Positions 8,301 to 16,086 are shown, counted from the first letter of the stretch. The stretch: 29,902 nt of DNA from CAZGMC01 sp964526565 (GCA_964526565.1 CAZGMC010000051.1:1-29902), one strand, 5' to 3'. The notes: a model not told the origin generated them from the letters alone. A program made the numbers and translations.

Positions 8301-10405
8301 GACAGGTCGGCCAGCAGGGCGTCGACCAGCGGGTCCCACAGGTGCTCGCTGCGGTGACCCAGGGCGGCGACGGGCGCCGCCCGGGCCAGCTCCAGTGCGG
8401 CATGCAGCGACCGGATGCCGGCAATGTCGTTCCCCGTCGTCAGCCCGGTCAGGCCCTGGACCCGCTCGGCCAGTGCCTGGACCTGTACCGTGGCGTCCTC
8501 AAGCCCGCGCAGCGTGCCGCCGTACCGGGCAAGCCGCGCGGCGGCCTCGGCAAGGGCTTCGTCGTCGCACGCGACTTCCCGGGCGGCGCGGCGGAACGCC
8601 GCAATGGTCCGGTCGAGCGCGCGGAGCGAAGCGGCCCAGGTCTCCGCCGCGGCCGCCACCCCATGGGCGTCCATCGGCAGCACCCTGTCAGAGGACACGC
8701 CGGCCCAGGGATGATGCTTCAGTCCGTGCCCACCCGCCGCCTCGCCTGCACATCGGGCCAGGGCCGTCAGCGCGCCGCGGGCCCGGGCCCGGTCCGATTC
8801 GCTGACCGCCAGGATATCGAGATCCTCGGGCCCCGACAGGTCGTGCGGCAGATCGCCGAGAACCCGCCGGATGGCGCCAGCCTTGAACAGGACACGGCTC
8901 GCCGGCCAGCCAAGGGCGCCGACGGGCCGGGCGATCTCGGCGGCGTATCGGGTGAGCTCGGCGCGCTTTCGGGTGAACTCCCGGCGCGTCTGCTCGAAGC
9001 TGTGCGGTGGCGCAAGGTCGGTGATTTCCAGTCGCCGGCGCAGCTCCTCGATCAGGGCCTGCTTGCGCGTCTTGTGGCTGTGCAGTTCGAGACAGAACTG
9101 GCTGAGGCCGAGTTCTTCCAGGCGGCGCTGCACCACCTGCAGGGCGGCGAGCTTTTCGGCCACGAACAGCACCGTCCGGCCGCGCGCCATGGCCGCCGCG
9201 ATCAGGTTGGTGATGGTCTGCGACTTGCCCGTGCCGGGCGGTCCCTGGACGACCATCGACCGGCCCTCCAGGGCGCGCGCCACGGCGGTCGCCTGCGAGC
9301 TGTCGGCGCGATCGACCAGCTCGATGCCCAGGTCGATGACCTCAGGGTCGATCGGCTCGGGATCGGCATCCGCCGGGTCGGAACCGGCCTGGTCGCCGAG
9401 CAGGAGCTGACGGACAATGGCGTTGCGGCCGAAGGCGCTGTCGTCAGTCCAGTTGGCCGGGTCGAGATCGAGATAGATGAGCAGCTTGCCGAAGTGGAAC
9501 AGCGCCATCGACACGAAGCGCCGGATGCGCCAGTTTGCCCGGTCGCGCACCGCCTCGTGGACCCGGTCGAAATAGTCCTCGGCCGCGGCGTCGGGGTTGG
9601 CGTCGGCGTCGAAATCGGGCAGGGCGAGGCTGAAATCCGCCTCCAGCTTCTTCTTCAGCGACAGGTTGCTCTGCAGGTCCTCGCCGGTCCAGGAGACGGC
9701 ATACCGATAGCGGCCGTTGCGAATGCCCTCGCGGGACAGCTCCACCGGCACGAGGACCAGGGGCGCGAGATGTGCCTTTTCCGAGCGGTCCTGTTCGCGC
9801 CATTCCAGGAATCCGAAGACGACGTAGAGCATGTTCGCGCCGGATTCCTCGATCGCCATGCGGGCGTCGCTGCGCAGCTTGCCGAGGCGTGCCTCCAGAT
9901 CGTCGGGATAGAGCAGGGTCTGAATGCGGTCGTCCTGGTGCCGGCGGTGGTCGCTGTCGCCGGTGTCGACCGGCAGCTCGTACCGCGTCGCGATGCCGAG
10001 CTGCTTGGCCCATTCCTCGGCCGGCGGCGGCGGCAGCTCCCGCTCCGCCTCGCCGGCCCGCGGCACGCCTGCATCGGCGGCGTGATACCGCCTGAGCTCC
10101 TGGTGCGTCGGGGCCGGGACCGGATCGAACACCAGTCTCTCGTTCCTGAGCAGACGGGCGAACAGCTGGCCGGGAAGCTCATCGACCGCACGGATGCAGT
10201 TGCTTGATGTATGGCGGAAATTGAGCAGCTTGTTCCGTGCTGAAAGGTCGAGCAGCTTGTGGCGCAGCTCGTTCAGGCGGCTGTCCAGGGCCGATGCCTG
10301 AGGTCGGCTCAAATCCTGCTGGGGAGATGGCTGCATGGTTTCTGGCATCGTGCATCTGTCTGCGGCGGCGCCGGACGACCTGCCACGGGGCGACACCGCG
10401 TCCAT
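5309..10405 (-). CDS. DUF4011-SF1 helicase-Vsr/MTES_1575-type nuclease, Hhe-like antiphage protein
   Basis: This 1698-residue protein has the architecture of the single-gene Hhe defence protein (DUF4011, helicase, Vsr-like nuclease). Residues about 40-340 begin with LRHKLLDLSARNKLLNF, the DUF4011 hallmark. Walker A (GPPGTGKSQT) lies near residue 390. A long helical insertion separates it from Walker B (VIFDEASQ, near 1142) and the following GDSRQLPPTNFF. The C-terminal SF1 half has ENVQGDERDVI and LFTRAK. Near residues 1440-1530 a restriction-endonuclease fold of the MTES_1575/Vsr type has candidate catalytic residues in EAAVYEGL, YYIDLAV and GVECDGATYH. A His-Pro-Ala repeat (near 1600) links to a small C-terminal domain. 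The longest ATG start (10405) is given; ATG 10348 or 10336 lie closer to the conserved part, and none has a clear Shine-Dalgarno. The frame is intact throughout. Function in defence is inferred from architecture. Confidence 0.88.
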   Translation of the reverse strand: MDAVSPRGRSSGAAADRCTMPETMQPSPQQDLSRPQASALDSRLNELRHKLLDLSARNKLLNFRHTSSNCIRAVDELPGQLFARLLRNERLVFDPVPAPTHQELRRYHAADAGVPRAGEAERELPPPPAEEWAKQLGIATRYELPVDTGDSDHRRHQDDRIQTLLYPDDLEARLGKLRSDARMAIEESGANMLYVVFGFLEWREQDRSEKAHLAPLVLVPVELSREGIRNGRYRYAVSWTGEDLQSNLSLKKKLEADFSLALPDFDADANPDAAAEDYFDRVHEAVRDRANWRIRRFVSMALFHFGKLLIYLDLDPANWTDDSAFGRNAIVRQLLLGDQAGSDPADADPEPIDPEVIDLGIELVDRADSSQATAVARALEGRSMVVQGPPGTGKSQTITNLIAAAMARGRTVLFVAEKLAALQVVQRRLEELGLSQFCLELHSHKTRKQALIEELRRRLEITDLAPPHSFEQTRREFTRKRAELTRYAAEIARPVGALGWPASRVLFKAGAIRRVLGDLPHDLSGPEDLDILAVSESDRARARGALTALARCAGEAAGGHGLKHHPWAGVSSDRVLPMDAHGVAAAAETWAASLRALDRTIAAFRRAAREVACDDEALAEAAARLARYGGTLRGLEDATVQVQALAERVQGLTGLTTGNDIAGIRSLHAALELARAAPVAALGHRSEHLWDPLVDALLADLSRHTGRIRTLRTDLGDRVDLDTARAVPPDAIADAARQLARRDLLRIFSGNWRAARRLMRHVARFDNRDFRPRPGDMIALAELRSAERSLEADADACKALGPAFAGAETPVEELQEVRSWYRTIEERFGRGLTETARLGRTLAGLDTGTVGALGAVVDEPGFGTLKAVVDHLDARALTAAASGGTTEPWAAILRDALGSPLGDAILRMRTSVPWDDLLATAQAVATAQAEAAHAEQGFARSTDLDRELWFAQTGATPTCAAMADRVERAARAENLLEQWLDFDRAFRQVTVPGARDLAQRAFAGEVAFEAAADAYDHLLFDGLARHVLAKSDTIRRYGLREHADLRAQFRALDETVMDLRRVQIAADLVRRPIPNGQAGATVGSYTDLQLLRHETAKQKRHVPIRALVRRAGRALQAVKPCFMMGPLSVAQYLPPGDLTFDLVIFDEASQVRPEDAIGTLARGRQAVIVGDSRQLPPTNFFNRMNDSDGQDSDDGEDVGIGALAESILEMAEGRLPRELLRWHYRSNHTSLIAFSNARFYDGRLMLFPSPHHAGDHYGLGFHYIADGAFTKGRNRVEADRVAAAAVAHLRDHPNRSLGVVAMNMEQRDLIRQLVDRKLKEDPLLLDSVEDFERNDEPFFVKNLENVQGDERDVIMISMTYGPSEPRGKTAQRFGPINGAAGWRRLNVLFTRAKDRMEIFSSMHESDINISDAKERGPRELKAFLHYAETDIIMSAPEPVGRPMDSDFEAAVYEGLTGLGYDCDAQVGAAGYYIDLAVRDPDNPGLYLLGVECDGATYHSTRSARDRDRLRQDILEDKLKWTIERVWSTDWFRNPDRELERLRASIEAVRERRRASAADMRAPIELSAAPDEPPPADPVGPQTAQDLFHVGDVSTPTLQQPHPAHPAHPARPNGILSQAQARRLLIDLREQQIARDFPKADQTRGLLRKGMIDELLRTRPTSIEEFQTRVRLDLRENTDSAQLKAFGDTVFDILDRIAD
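5581..5607. repeat. 9-bp tandem repeat (3 copies) in the helicase gene
   Basis: CCGGGTGGG occurs three times in a row at 5581-5607. On the coding strand it encodes Pro-Ala-His repeated three times, in the linker between nuclease and C-terminal domains, where length variation should be tolerated. Confidence 0.85.
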
Positions 10406-10471
10406 CCATGGGCAGCAGAGCGGCCGGCACAGGTCTTGTGGCGACCGCGATTCGCTTGGTAAGATCGGTCA

Positions 10472-10507
10472 AGTCTACACGTTTTCAGCGATATCCGGCA
10501 ATATCCG
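10472..10507 (-). promoter_or_regulatory. Candidate promoter with ATATCCG direct repeat upstream of helicase gene
   Basis: On the minus strand TTGCCG (plus 10496-10501) and TAGACT (plus 10472-10477) are separated by 18 nt, a plausible sigma-70 promoter about 70 nt upstream of the ATG at 10405. Two direct copies of ATATCCG (10491-10497 and 10501-10507) overlap the -35 element and could be an operator. This is pattern matching only. Confidence 0.3.
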
Positions 10508-10672
10508 AATAAGCGGGGCCGGGCGGCATCTTTCGACCGGCAGCCAGGGCCTTGCCGGCTGCCCGCGGTCGTTGTAGCCAGTCTGTCCTTCCGATCCGGC
10601 CCGGCGGCGGCGCAGCGCGCCGCCTGACCTCACGGCGGTCGGATGTCGGACTCTTCCTCGTCGATGCCGACG

Positions 10673-10784
10673 CCGTCACCGCGAGCGAAGCGACGCGGCC
10701 CAGTCCCGGCGGTGCCGGGTCCGAAATGCCGTAGACCGCGCTCGCGGCGCTACTGGGTTGCTTCGCTGCGCTCGCAAAGACGGG
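10673..10784. repeat. REP-like palindromic intergenic element
   Basis: The left end (CCGTCACCGCGAGCGAAGCG, continuing to CCCAGT at 10705) and the reverse complement of the right end (10751-10784: CCGTCTTTGCGAGCGCAGCG, continuing to CCCAGT) match over about 31 nt with a few mismatches. Between them lies a further GC-rich inverted segment. This GCGAGCGAAGCGA...CCAG arrangement resembles dispersed palindromic repeats common between genes in alphaproteobacteria. It sits in the 460-nt gene-free gap 10406-10865, in which I see no credible coding region. Confidence 0.65.
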
Positions 10785-10865
10785 GTGGTCATGCATGCCC
10801 GCTTTGACATCAGGCGGTGCCGCCGTCCGGTCATGGGGTCCGGTCACAAGGACGGGCCGCTGGCA

Positions 10866-11621
10866 TCACAGCTCCCGCTCGATCGGCTGTTCGGTCGACG
10901 CCAGGCGTACGATGGCGTCGTCGTCGAAGCGGCGGCGGGCGCGGCCGACGGCGCGCTGGTGGCGCATGCTCCAGAAGGTGAAGGCGAGCAGGCTGCCGTG
11001 GAAGCACAGGCCCATGACCAGGACGAGCTGGCCCGGCAGGGGGCCGATGGCGGCACGGTCCCACAGCTCGGCCCACGACGCCAGCGGGGTCGGGTGGATG
11101 ATGATCTTGCCCAGATAGCTGGCCAACTGTATGGCGAAGATCCAGCTGTAGTTGCGGCGCAGGCGCCGGCCCACCGCCTCCCAGAGGCTGATGTGATAGT
11201 GCAGGCCGGTGTAGTCGTCGACCAGGATCTCGTTCCAGCGGTTGTCGGTGCGCACGCCCTGGCCCAGCAGGATCGGGCCGAAGAAGCTCGTCTCCATCAC
11301 CCGCACGCGCACCCGCCAGATGTCGAAGAAGCGATAGCGCCGGGCCTCGAAGATCAGGAAGACCAGCACCAGCAGGCTGACCAGCACCAGTGGCAATGGC
11401 GAGGCATCGGCGGTGGAGAACGTTACCGACAGGGCGATGCCCGTGGTCACCACCGCCCAGTTGGTGCTGGCGTCCAGCCGCGTGCGCCAGATCTTGCTGC
11501 GGTACATCTCGCCCCGGTACAGGTGGGCCAGGGCACCAATCTCGGCGGCGCTGAACTGGGGCTGCCGTGGGGCTGGCCGGTCCTGGGGCGGGTCCTGGGG
11601 CGGGTCCTGGGGCGACGTCAT
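10866..11621 (-). CDS. DUF2270 family integral membrane protein
   Basis: A 251-residue protein starting at ATG 11621, with GGAG about 11 nt upstream; the longer open frame upstream has no family resemblance. After a Pro/Gln-rich N-terminus (a repeat of Asp-Pro-Pro-Gln) come the family-like segments AHLYRGEMYRSKIWRTRLD, two hydrophobic helices (residues about 45-90), FLIFEARRYRFFDIWRVRVR, then RWNEILVDDY and RRNYSWIF, and two further helices. Four membrane segments are apparent. This matches DUF2270, predicted membrane proteins of unknown function. The gene is divergent from the aldo/keto reductase and appears monocistronic. Confidence 0.82.
   Translation of the reverse strand: MTSPQDPPQDPPQDRPAPRQPQFSAAEIGALAHLYRGEMYRSKIWRTRLDASTNWAVVTTGIALSVTFSTADASPLPLVLVSLLVLVFLIFEARRYRFFDIWRVRVRVMETSFFGPILLGQGVRTDNRWNEILVDDYTGLHYHISLWEAVGRRLRRNYSWIFAIQLASYLGKIIIHPTPLASWAELWDRAAIGPLPGQLVLVMGLCFHGSLLAFTFWSMRHQRAVGRARRRFDDDAIVRLASTEQPIEREL
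11579..11614. repeat. 12-bp tandem repeat (3 copies) in DUF2270 N-terminus
   Basis: GGTCCTGGGGCG occurs three times in succession at 11579-11614 and encodes the Asp-Pro-Pro-Gln repeats at the start of the DUF2270 protein. It is in frame, so unit gain or loss would only change the length of the cytoplasmic N-terminal tail. Confidence 0.8.
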
Positions 11622-11752
11622 GGCGGCGGCTCCGTATCCGGTGCGCGAGGCGGCACCGCGCGCGCCGCCCGCTGTTCGGTCTTGAATCCTAGGCCGTCCG
11701 GATGAGCGCCGCCAAGCCCGCCCGGCGCCCGGCCCTGCGCGCGTGTGCGTGG

Positions 11753-11781
11753 TTGGCTTGGGCAGCCGCGGCGGGTAGAAG
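11753..11781 (+). promoter_or_regulatory. Candidate promoter for aldo/keto reductase
   Basis: TTGGCT (11753-11758) and TAGAAG (11776-11781) are spaced by 17 nt and end about 40 nt before the ATG at 11820. AGGGAG near 11804 would serve as ribosome-binding site. Support is by position and consensus only. Confidence 0.3.
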
Positions 11782-11819
11782 GGCGACGCCGTCCCGCATC
11801 CTTCCAGGGAGCCGCTCGC

Positions 11820-12854
11820 ATGGACTACCGCCCGCTCGGCCGCACCGGCCTCGATGTCAGCGCGATCTGCCTCGGCACCATGACCTGGGGCAAACAGAAC
11901 AGCGAGGCCGATGCGCATGCCCAGCTCGACTACGCCCTCGACCACGGGATCACCTTCATCGACACGGCGGAGATGTACGCCATCCCGCCGACGGCCGAGA
12001 CGTACGGCAAGACCGAGACGTACATCGGCACCTGGCTGAAGGCGCGCGGCAGCCGCGACCGGGTCATCCTGGCGACCAAGGTGGTCGGCCCCGGCTTCGA
12101 CCATGTGCGCGACGGCGACCCGCGGCTCGACCGGAAGAACATCGTCCAGGCCGTGGACGACAGCCTGCGCCGGCTGCAGACCGACTGGATCGACCTCTAC
12201 CAGCTCCATTGGCCCGATCGCAGCACCAACATGTTCGGCCGGCTGGGCTTCCGCCCCAACCCGAACGAGCGCATGACCGACCCGGCGGAGACCCTGGCGG
12301 TGCTGCACGAGCTGGTGCGTGCCGGCAAGATCCGCCATGTCGGCCTGTCCAACGAGACGCCATGGGGCGTGATGCGGTTCCTGCACCTGGCCGAGACCCG
12401 GGATTGGCCGCGCATGGCCTCGATCCAGAACCCGTACAGCCTGCTCAACCGGACGTTCGAGATCGGGCTGGCCGAATGCGCGATCCGCGAGGACTGCGGC
12501 CTGCTGGCCTACGCGCCGCTCGGCGCCGGCACCCTTACCGGCAAGTACGTGGACGGGGCGCGGCCGCCGGGCGCGCGCATGACGCTGTTTCCGGGGATGA
12601 CGCGGTACCACACGGAGCAGGGCCTGCGCGCCGTGCCCCGCCATGTGGACATTGCCCGCCGCCACGGCCTGGACCCGGCGCAGATGGCGATCGCCTTCTG
12701 CCTGGGCCGGCCGTTCATGACCTCGGTCATCATCGGCGCCACCACGATGGACCAGCTCGCCACGAACATCGCCGCCGCCGAAGTCGCCCTGCCGGAGGCC
12801 GTGCTGGACGAGATCGAGGCGGTGCACCGGGAGATCCCGAATCCGTGCCCTTGA
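11820..12854 (+). CDS. NADP-dependent aldo/keto reductase (Tas/YajO type)
   Basis: The 344-residue protein starts MDYRPLGRTGLDVSAICLGT, the usual N-terminus of this superfamily, which supports ATG 11820 over an upstream in-frame codon. The catalytic tetrad is visible: Asp and Tyr in FIDTAEMY (near 45-52), Lys in ILATKVVG (near 84), and His in LYQLHWPD (near 128). Cofactor-binding segments are SNETPWG, QNPYSLLNR and SVIIGATTMDQL. The loop TAETYGKTETYIGTWLK and the length near 345 residues place it with Tas/YajO-like proteins rather than short-chain AKRs. It probably reduces aldehydes or ketones in the cytoplasm; the physiological substrate cannot be told from sequence. It is not in an obvious operon. 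Confidence 0.92.
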   Translation: MDYRPLGRTGLDVSAICLGTMTWGKQNSEADAHAQLDYALDHGITFIDTAEMYAIPPTAETYGKTETYIGTWLKARGSRDRVILATKVVGPGFDHVRDGDPRLDRKNIVQAVDDSLRRLQTDWIDLYQLHWPDRSTNMFGRLGFRPNPNERMTDPAETLAVLHELVRAGKIRHVGLSNETPWGVMRFLHLAETRDWPRMASIQNPYSLLNRTFEIGLAECAIREDCGLLAYAPLGAGTLTGKYVDGARPPGARMTLFPGMTRYHTEQGLRAVPRHVDIARRHGLDPAQMAIAFCLGRPFMTSVIIGATTMDQLATNIAAAEVALPEAVLDEIEAVHREIPNPCP

Positions 12855-12961
12855 TCGACCTCTTGGCATGCGCCTCTACTGGACGCAAGACTTCCATGAT
12901 CCCAATTGCGAGCAAACAGAATAACTGACGCACTGACTGACCCGAACTGGCGGTGGCTGCG

Positions 12962-13419
12962 ATGGCCGTGGAACGACTGCTGACGGACTCTGATCTTTAT
13001 GAGCGTGATCCCCACGCTTGGTACTTCCGTCAGGCTGCCCTGCTGCGTGCCGGCCGCGTTGCAGAAGCCGACGTGATCCATATCGCCGAGGAGCTGGAGG
13101 ACTTGGGTCGGAGCGAAGCGAAAGAACTGCGCAGCAGCCTGCGGCTGATCTGTAGACATATGCTAAAGTGTCTGCAACAGCCGAATAAGCGCAGCAAGAG
13201 TGGGATCGACACGATGGCGCGTGAGCGGGATGACGCAGCGCTGTCTCTGGAGAAAAACCAAGCCTTAAGGCCAAACTGCCGGAGCTCTTTACTAAAGCCT
13301 TTTTACTGGCGCGCCGAGAAGCTGGGCGAGACACCGGGCTGCCGTTAAGCGTATTCCCGGCAGAGCCACCGTTCAGCCTGGAGGACGTCCTGAGGCCGGA
13401 CTGGCTGCCGCCCGATTGA
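12962..13419 (+). pseudogene. DUF29 family protein, single-base frameshift
   Basis: From ATG 12962 the frame reads LYERDPHAWYFRQAALLRAG, then IAEELEDLGRSEAKELRSSL and LICRHMLKCLQQP, the characteristic N-terminal half of DUF29 proteins. Near 13258, after LSLEKN, one base appears to be missing: the family continuation (NPSLKAKLPELFTKAFLLA, ending in LPLSVFPAEPPFSLEDVLRPDWLPPD) is present in the next frame and stops at 13417-13419. In the original frame the protein ends at 13348 with a non-family tail. DUF29 proteins are small, of unknown function, and often multicopy in cyanobacteria and alphaproteobacteria. Base composition is visibly less GC-rich than neighbours, suggesting acquisition. A sequencing error is a possible alternative to a true mutation. 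Confidence 0.8.
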
Positions 13420-13465
13420 GATCCGACCCAGCCGTCATGCGCTTGCACGCGCCGGCCGGCCGCCG

Positions 13466-14461
13466 CTAAAGCCGCTTGCGCAGCTCGTTGACGATGTGGC
13501 CGGCCATGTCGCGCACATTGGGCTCCGGTGCGCGGTCGAACGGCAATGGCCGGCACAGTTTCATCGCCGCGACGCCGACGCGGACGCTGAGCAGGCCGTT
13601 GACCACGCCCTCGCCGAGGCGGGTCGACACGCGCGCCGCCATGCCGCCGCCCAGCATGTCATGGGCGAAGCTGTCGCCGACCTGCAGGCCGCCGGCCAGG
13701 GCCAGGTTGACCAGCACCCGGCGCATCAGCGACAGCGACCCGGCCAGGCCCGGCCGGCCGCCGTAGCAGGCTGCAATCTCGCGCAGCAGGCCCAGATTGC
13801 GCCACGAGGTGATCAGGATGTCGAGCGCCACGAACGGGCTGATCGCGGTGAAAACGGCGGTGGCCTGGGCGGTGCGGCCGATCGCCTGCTGGGCGCGGGC
13901 GTCGAGCGGGCGCAGCACCTCCTGCTCGAACAGGGTCAGCGCGTCGCGGGCATCGGCGGCATCGGCGCGGCGCTCGTTGAAGCGGGCGCGCACCCAGTCC
14001 AGGTCCGGACGGTGGGCATAAAGCCGGTCCAGCTCGGCCATGGCGCGCGCGGCGGCGGTGCGGTCGGCGCTGTCGGCATGCACCCGCTCGGCCAGCCGGC
14101 GGATGTCGTCGATGTGGCGCAGGAGCAGGAAGCCCCGCACCTCGCGCACCGTCAGCACCAGCAGCGTCACGGCGACCACCGCGGCCAGGACCGCGCCGAT
14201 GGTGCCGAGCACGACGCTGTCATCGAACAGGGCGGTGACCAGTGTCGCCGTGTCATAGCCCAGCCCGAGCACGACCAGCGCGGCAACGGACGCGGCCAGC
14301 AGCCCGAGCAGCCCGCGCCGCCGTGGCGGTGCCGCGACGATGGGGGTGATCTCGGCGCCGGTGCCTGTCTCTTCCTGAGGCGCGGGCGGGGCCGGCACCA
14401 CGGCGGGATCGTCGGGGCGGAAGATGACGGGGCCGCGTTTCGGCCGGGTGGCGGTGGTCAT
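13466..14461 (-). CDS. ycjF: YcjF family membrane protein (TIGR01620/DUF697)
   Basis: The 331-residue product has a proline-rich cytoplasmic N-terminus, two transmembrane helices near residues 52-105 (LLAASVAALVVLGLGY and IGAVLAAVVAVTLLVLTV), a helical linker, and a C-terminal DUF697 domain with AVFTAISPFVALDILITSWRNL and REIAACYGGRPGLAGSL. This is the YcjF architecture and close to the usual 350 residues. Its start codon overlaps the stop of ycjX by 4 nt (14458-14461), so the two are translationally coupled. In enterobacteria the pair belongs to the phage-shock (Psp) envelope-stress regulon; I see no pspA or pspF here and no clear sigma-54 promoter, so regulation is unknown. Confidence 0.92.
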   Translation of the reverse strand: MTTATRPKRGPVIFRPDDPAVVPAPPAPQEETGTGAEITPIVAAPPRRRGLLGLLAASVAALVVLGLGYDTATLVTALFDDSVVLGTIGAVLAAVVAVTLLVLTVREVRGFLLLRHIDDIRRLAERVHADSADRTAAARAMAELDRLYAHRPDLDWVRARFNERRADAADARDALTLFEQEVLRPLDARAQQAIGRTAQATAVFTAISPFVALDILITSWRNLGLLREIAACYGGRPGLAGSLSLMRRVLVNLALAGGLQVGDSFAHDMLGGGMAARVSTRLGEGVVNGLLSVRVGVAAMKLCRPLPFDRAPEPNVRDMAGHIVNELRKRL

Positions 14462-15873
14462 TCGAGCAGGTCTCCGATCAGGAACTGCAGGGCGCGGTCA
14501 AGCCGCACGTGCGGCAGGCCGCGGCCGTCGCGCCCGACCCCGGCGGGTGGGCGGAAGTTCATGAAATTGTACGCCCCGGCAGCATCCGGGTCGATCTCGG
14601 CAAAGCTCGCCGGCAGCTCGCCGGGGAAGGCGATCACGGCCGCCTCGCCGTCCATGGGCACGCCCTCGATGCAGTCGAGCGCCTCGCCGTCGCGGCGGAC
14701 GCGCGCCTCGCGGGTGGCGCGCACGGCGGCCAGCGCCATGGTCTCCACATCGGCGCCCAGGAAGGCGGCGCGGTTCATGGGATCGAACAGCAGCCCGGCG
14801 ACCAGCTCGGCCAGCCGGTCATGCTGGCCCGGCGGCACGTGGTCGGCCTTGGTGGCGGCGAACAACACACGGTCGATGCGCCGGCCAAGCAGCGGCCACA
14901 GCCAGCTCGCCTTGCCCGGCCGGAAGCACTCCAGCAGCCCGGCCAGCGCGGCGCGCAGGTCGGCGACGCTGGCCGGGCCGGCATTGAGGGTGCGCAGCAC
15001 GTCGACCAGCACGACCTGCCGGTCCAGCCGGGCGAAGTGGTCCCTGAAGAACGGACGCACGACGACGTCCTTGTATGCCTCGAAGCGGCTTTCCATCAGG
15101 CCCCACAGGGTGTGCCGGCCGCCATGGCGGTGGCCGTCGCGCGGCGGCAGGGGCGAGAAGGTCAGGGCGGGCGAGCCCTCCAGGTCGCCGGGCATGAGGA
15201 ACCGGCCGGGCTGCAGCCGGCTGAGTCTGGCCTCGTCGGTGCGGGCGGCGCGCAGATAGTCGGTGTAGAGCGCGGCGCAGCGCTGCACGGTCGGCTCGTC
15301 GGCCGGCCCGTCAGGGGACAGCGTGCCGGCGTACTCCCGCCACGGCGCCGACAGCCGGCGGCGCGGCTCGTGCTCGCACAGTGCCAACACCTCGCGCGAC
15401 CAGTCGGCGAAGCGCTGGCCCAGCAGCGGCAGGTCGAGCAGCCACTCGCCCGGATAGTCGACGATGTCCAGGTTCAGGGTGGTGCTGCCGTAGAGCTGGC
15501 GGCGCACGAAGGTGCGCGGCTGGCAGCGCACCGACAGGCGCAGCTGGCTGATCCGCCGCGTGCTCTCCGGCCAGTGCGGCGCGTTCGCCTGCAGCGCGGC
15601 GATATGGCTTTCGTAGTCGAAGCGCGGCACGTCGGGGTCCGGCTGCGGGCGCAGCATGGCCGCCTCGAAGCGCTCGTCGGCGACGGGGTCGAGAAGCGGC
15701 AGCCGGGCCGGCCGCATCAGGTTGTGGACCAGCGACGTGATGAACACCGTCTTGCCGGCGCCCGACAGCCCGGTGACGCCGAGGCGCACGGTCGGCTCGA
15801 ACAGGCCTTCGGCGGCCTCGACCATGTCGTCGAAGGCGCGGCCGATGGGGTCGGTGAGGTCGGTCAGCTTCAC
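14458..15873 (-). CDS. ycjX: YcjX family GTPase/ATPase (DUF463)
   Basis: A 471-residue P-loop NTPase starting MKLTDLTDPIGRAFDDMVEA. Walker A is GLSGAGKTVF near residues 34-43, followed by ITSLVHNLMRPARLPLLDPV. Switch/Walker B candidates are NLDIVDYPGEWLLDLPLLGQ (near 133-150) and RQVVLVDVLRTLNAG (near 285). VLFAATKADHVPP (near 338) corresponds to the NKxD-like base-recognition motif. The length and motif order match YcjX (DUF463). Family knowledge places it with YcjF in envelope-stress response; biochemical function is poorly defined. It is the first gene of the ycjX-ycjF unit and divergent from the methyltransferase gene. Confidence 0.92.
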   Translation of the reverse strand: MKLTDLTDPIGRAFDDMVEAAEGLFEPTVRLGVTGLSGAGKTVFITSLVHNLMRPARLPLLDPVADERFEAAMLRPQPDPDVPRFDYESHIAALQANAPHWPESTRRISQLRLSVRCQPRTFVRRQLYGSTTLNLDIVDYPGEWLLDLPLLGQRFADWSREVLALCEHEPRRRLSAPWREYAGTLSPDGPADEPTVQRCAALYTDYLRAARTDEARLSRLQPGRFLMPGDLEGSPALTFSPLPPRDGHRHGGRHTLWGLMESRFEAYKDVVVRPFFRDHFARLDRQVVLVDVLRTLNAGPASVADLRAALAGLLECFRPGKASWLWPLLGRRIDRVLFAATKADHVPPGQHDRLAELVAGLLFDPMNRAAFLGADVETMALAAVRATREARVRRDGEALDCIEGVPMDGEAAVIAFPGELPASFAEIDPDAAGAYNFMNFRPPAGVGRDGRGLPHVRLDRALQFLIGDLLE

Positions 15874-16086
15874 GGTGCGGCGACGAGGTTGCTGGCCTGA
15901 CGTTTTACGACGGACGAGGGCGCACGGGCACCGTGCGCGCTGGCCAGGAAAGCGCTAGTCTTGGGCGACATTGTGGTTACCGTGGTGGCGTGCCGGCTGC
16001 AGATCGCCGGGAGGAGGCGTGCCCGCGCCGGCGGTTCACCACGTTTGTCCCGTGGCCCTGCATTACAAGCCGGGAGGCCGCCCGCC

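Noticed and set aside
5237..10207. Two very long plus-strand open frames (5237-7711 and 7793-10207) opposite the helicase gene.
   Set aside because: They are shadows caused by GC-rich third codon positions. Their translations are low-complexity in Arg, Gly, Ala and Val and show no domain motifs, whereas the minus frame has clear helicase and nuclease motifs.
10485..10847. 120-codon minus-strand frame in the gap upstream of DUF2270.
   Set aside because: It crosses the REP-like palindrome and has no family resemblance or ribosome-binding site.
13496..15900. Long plus-strand frames opposite ycjF and ycjX.
   Set aside because: Composition is typical of antisense shadows and the real genes are recognised on the other strand with an overlap typical of operons.
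15874..16086. Search for a PspF/sigma-54 promoter upstream of ycjX.
   Set aside because: No TGGCAC-N5-TTGC pattern with correct spacing is visible in the intergenic region.
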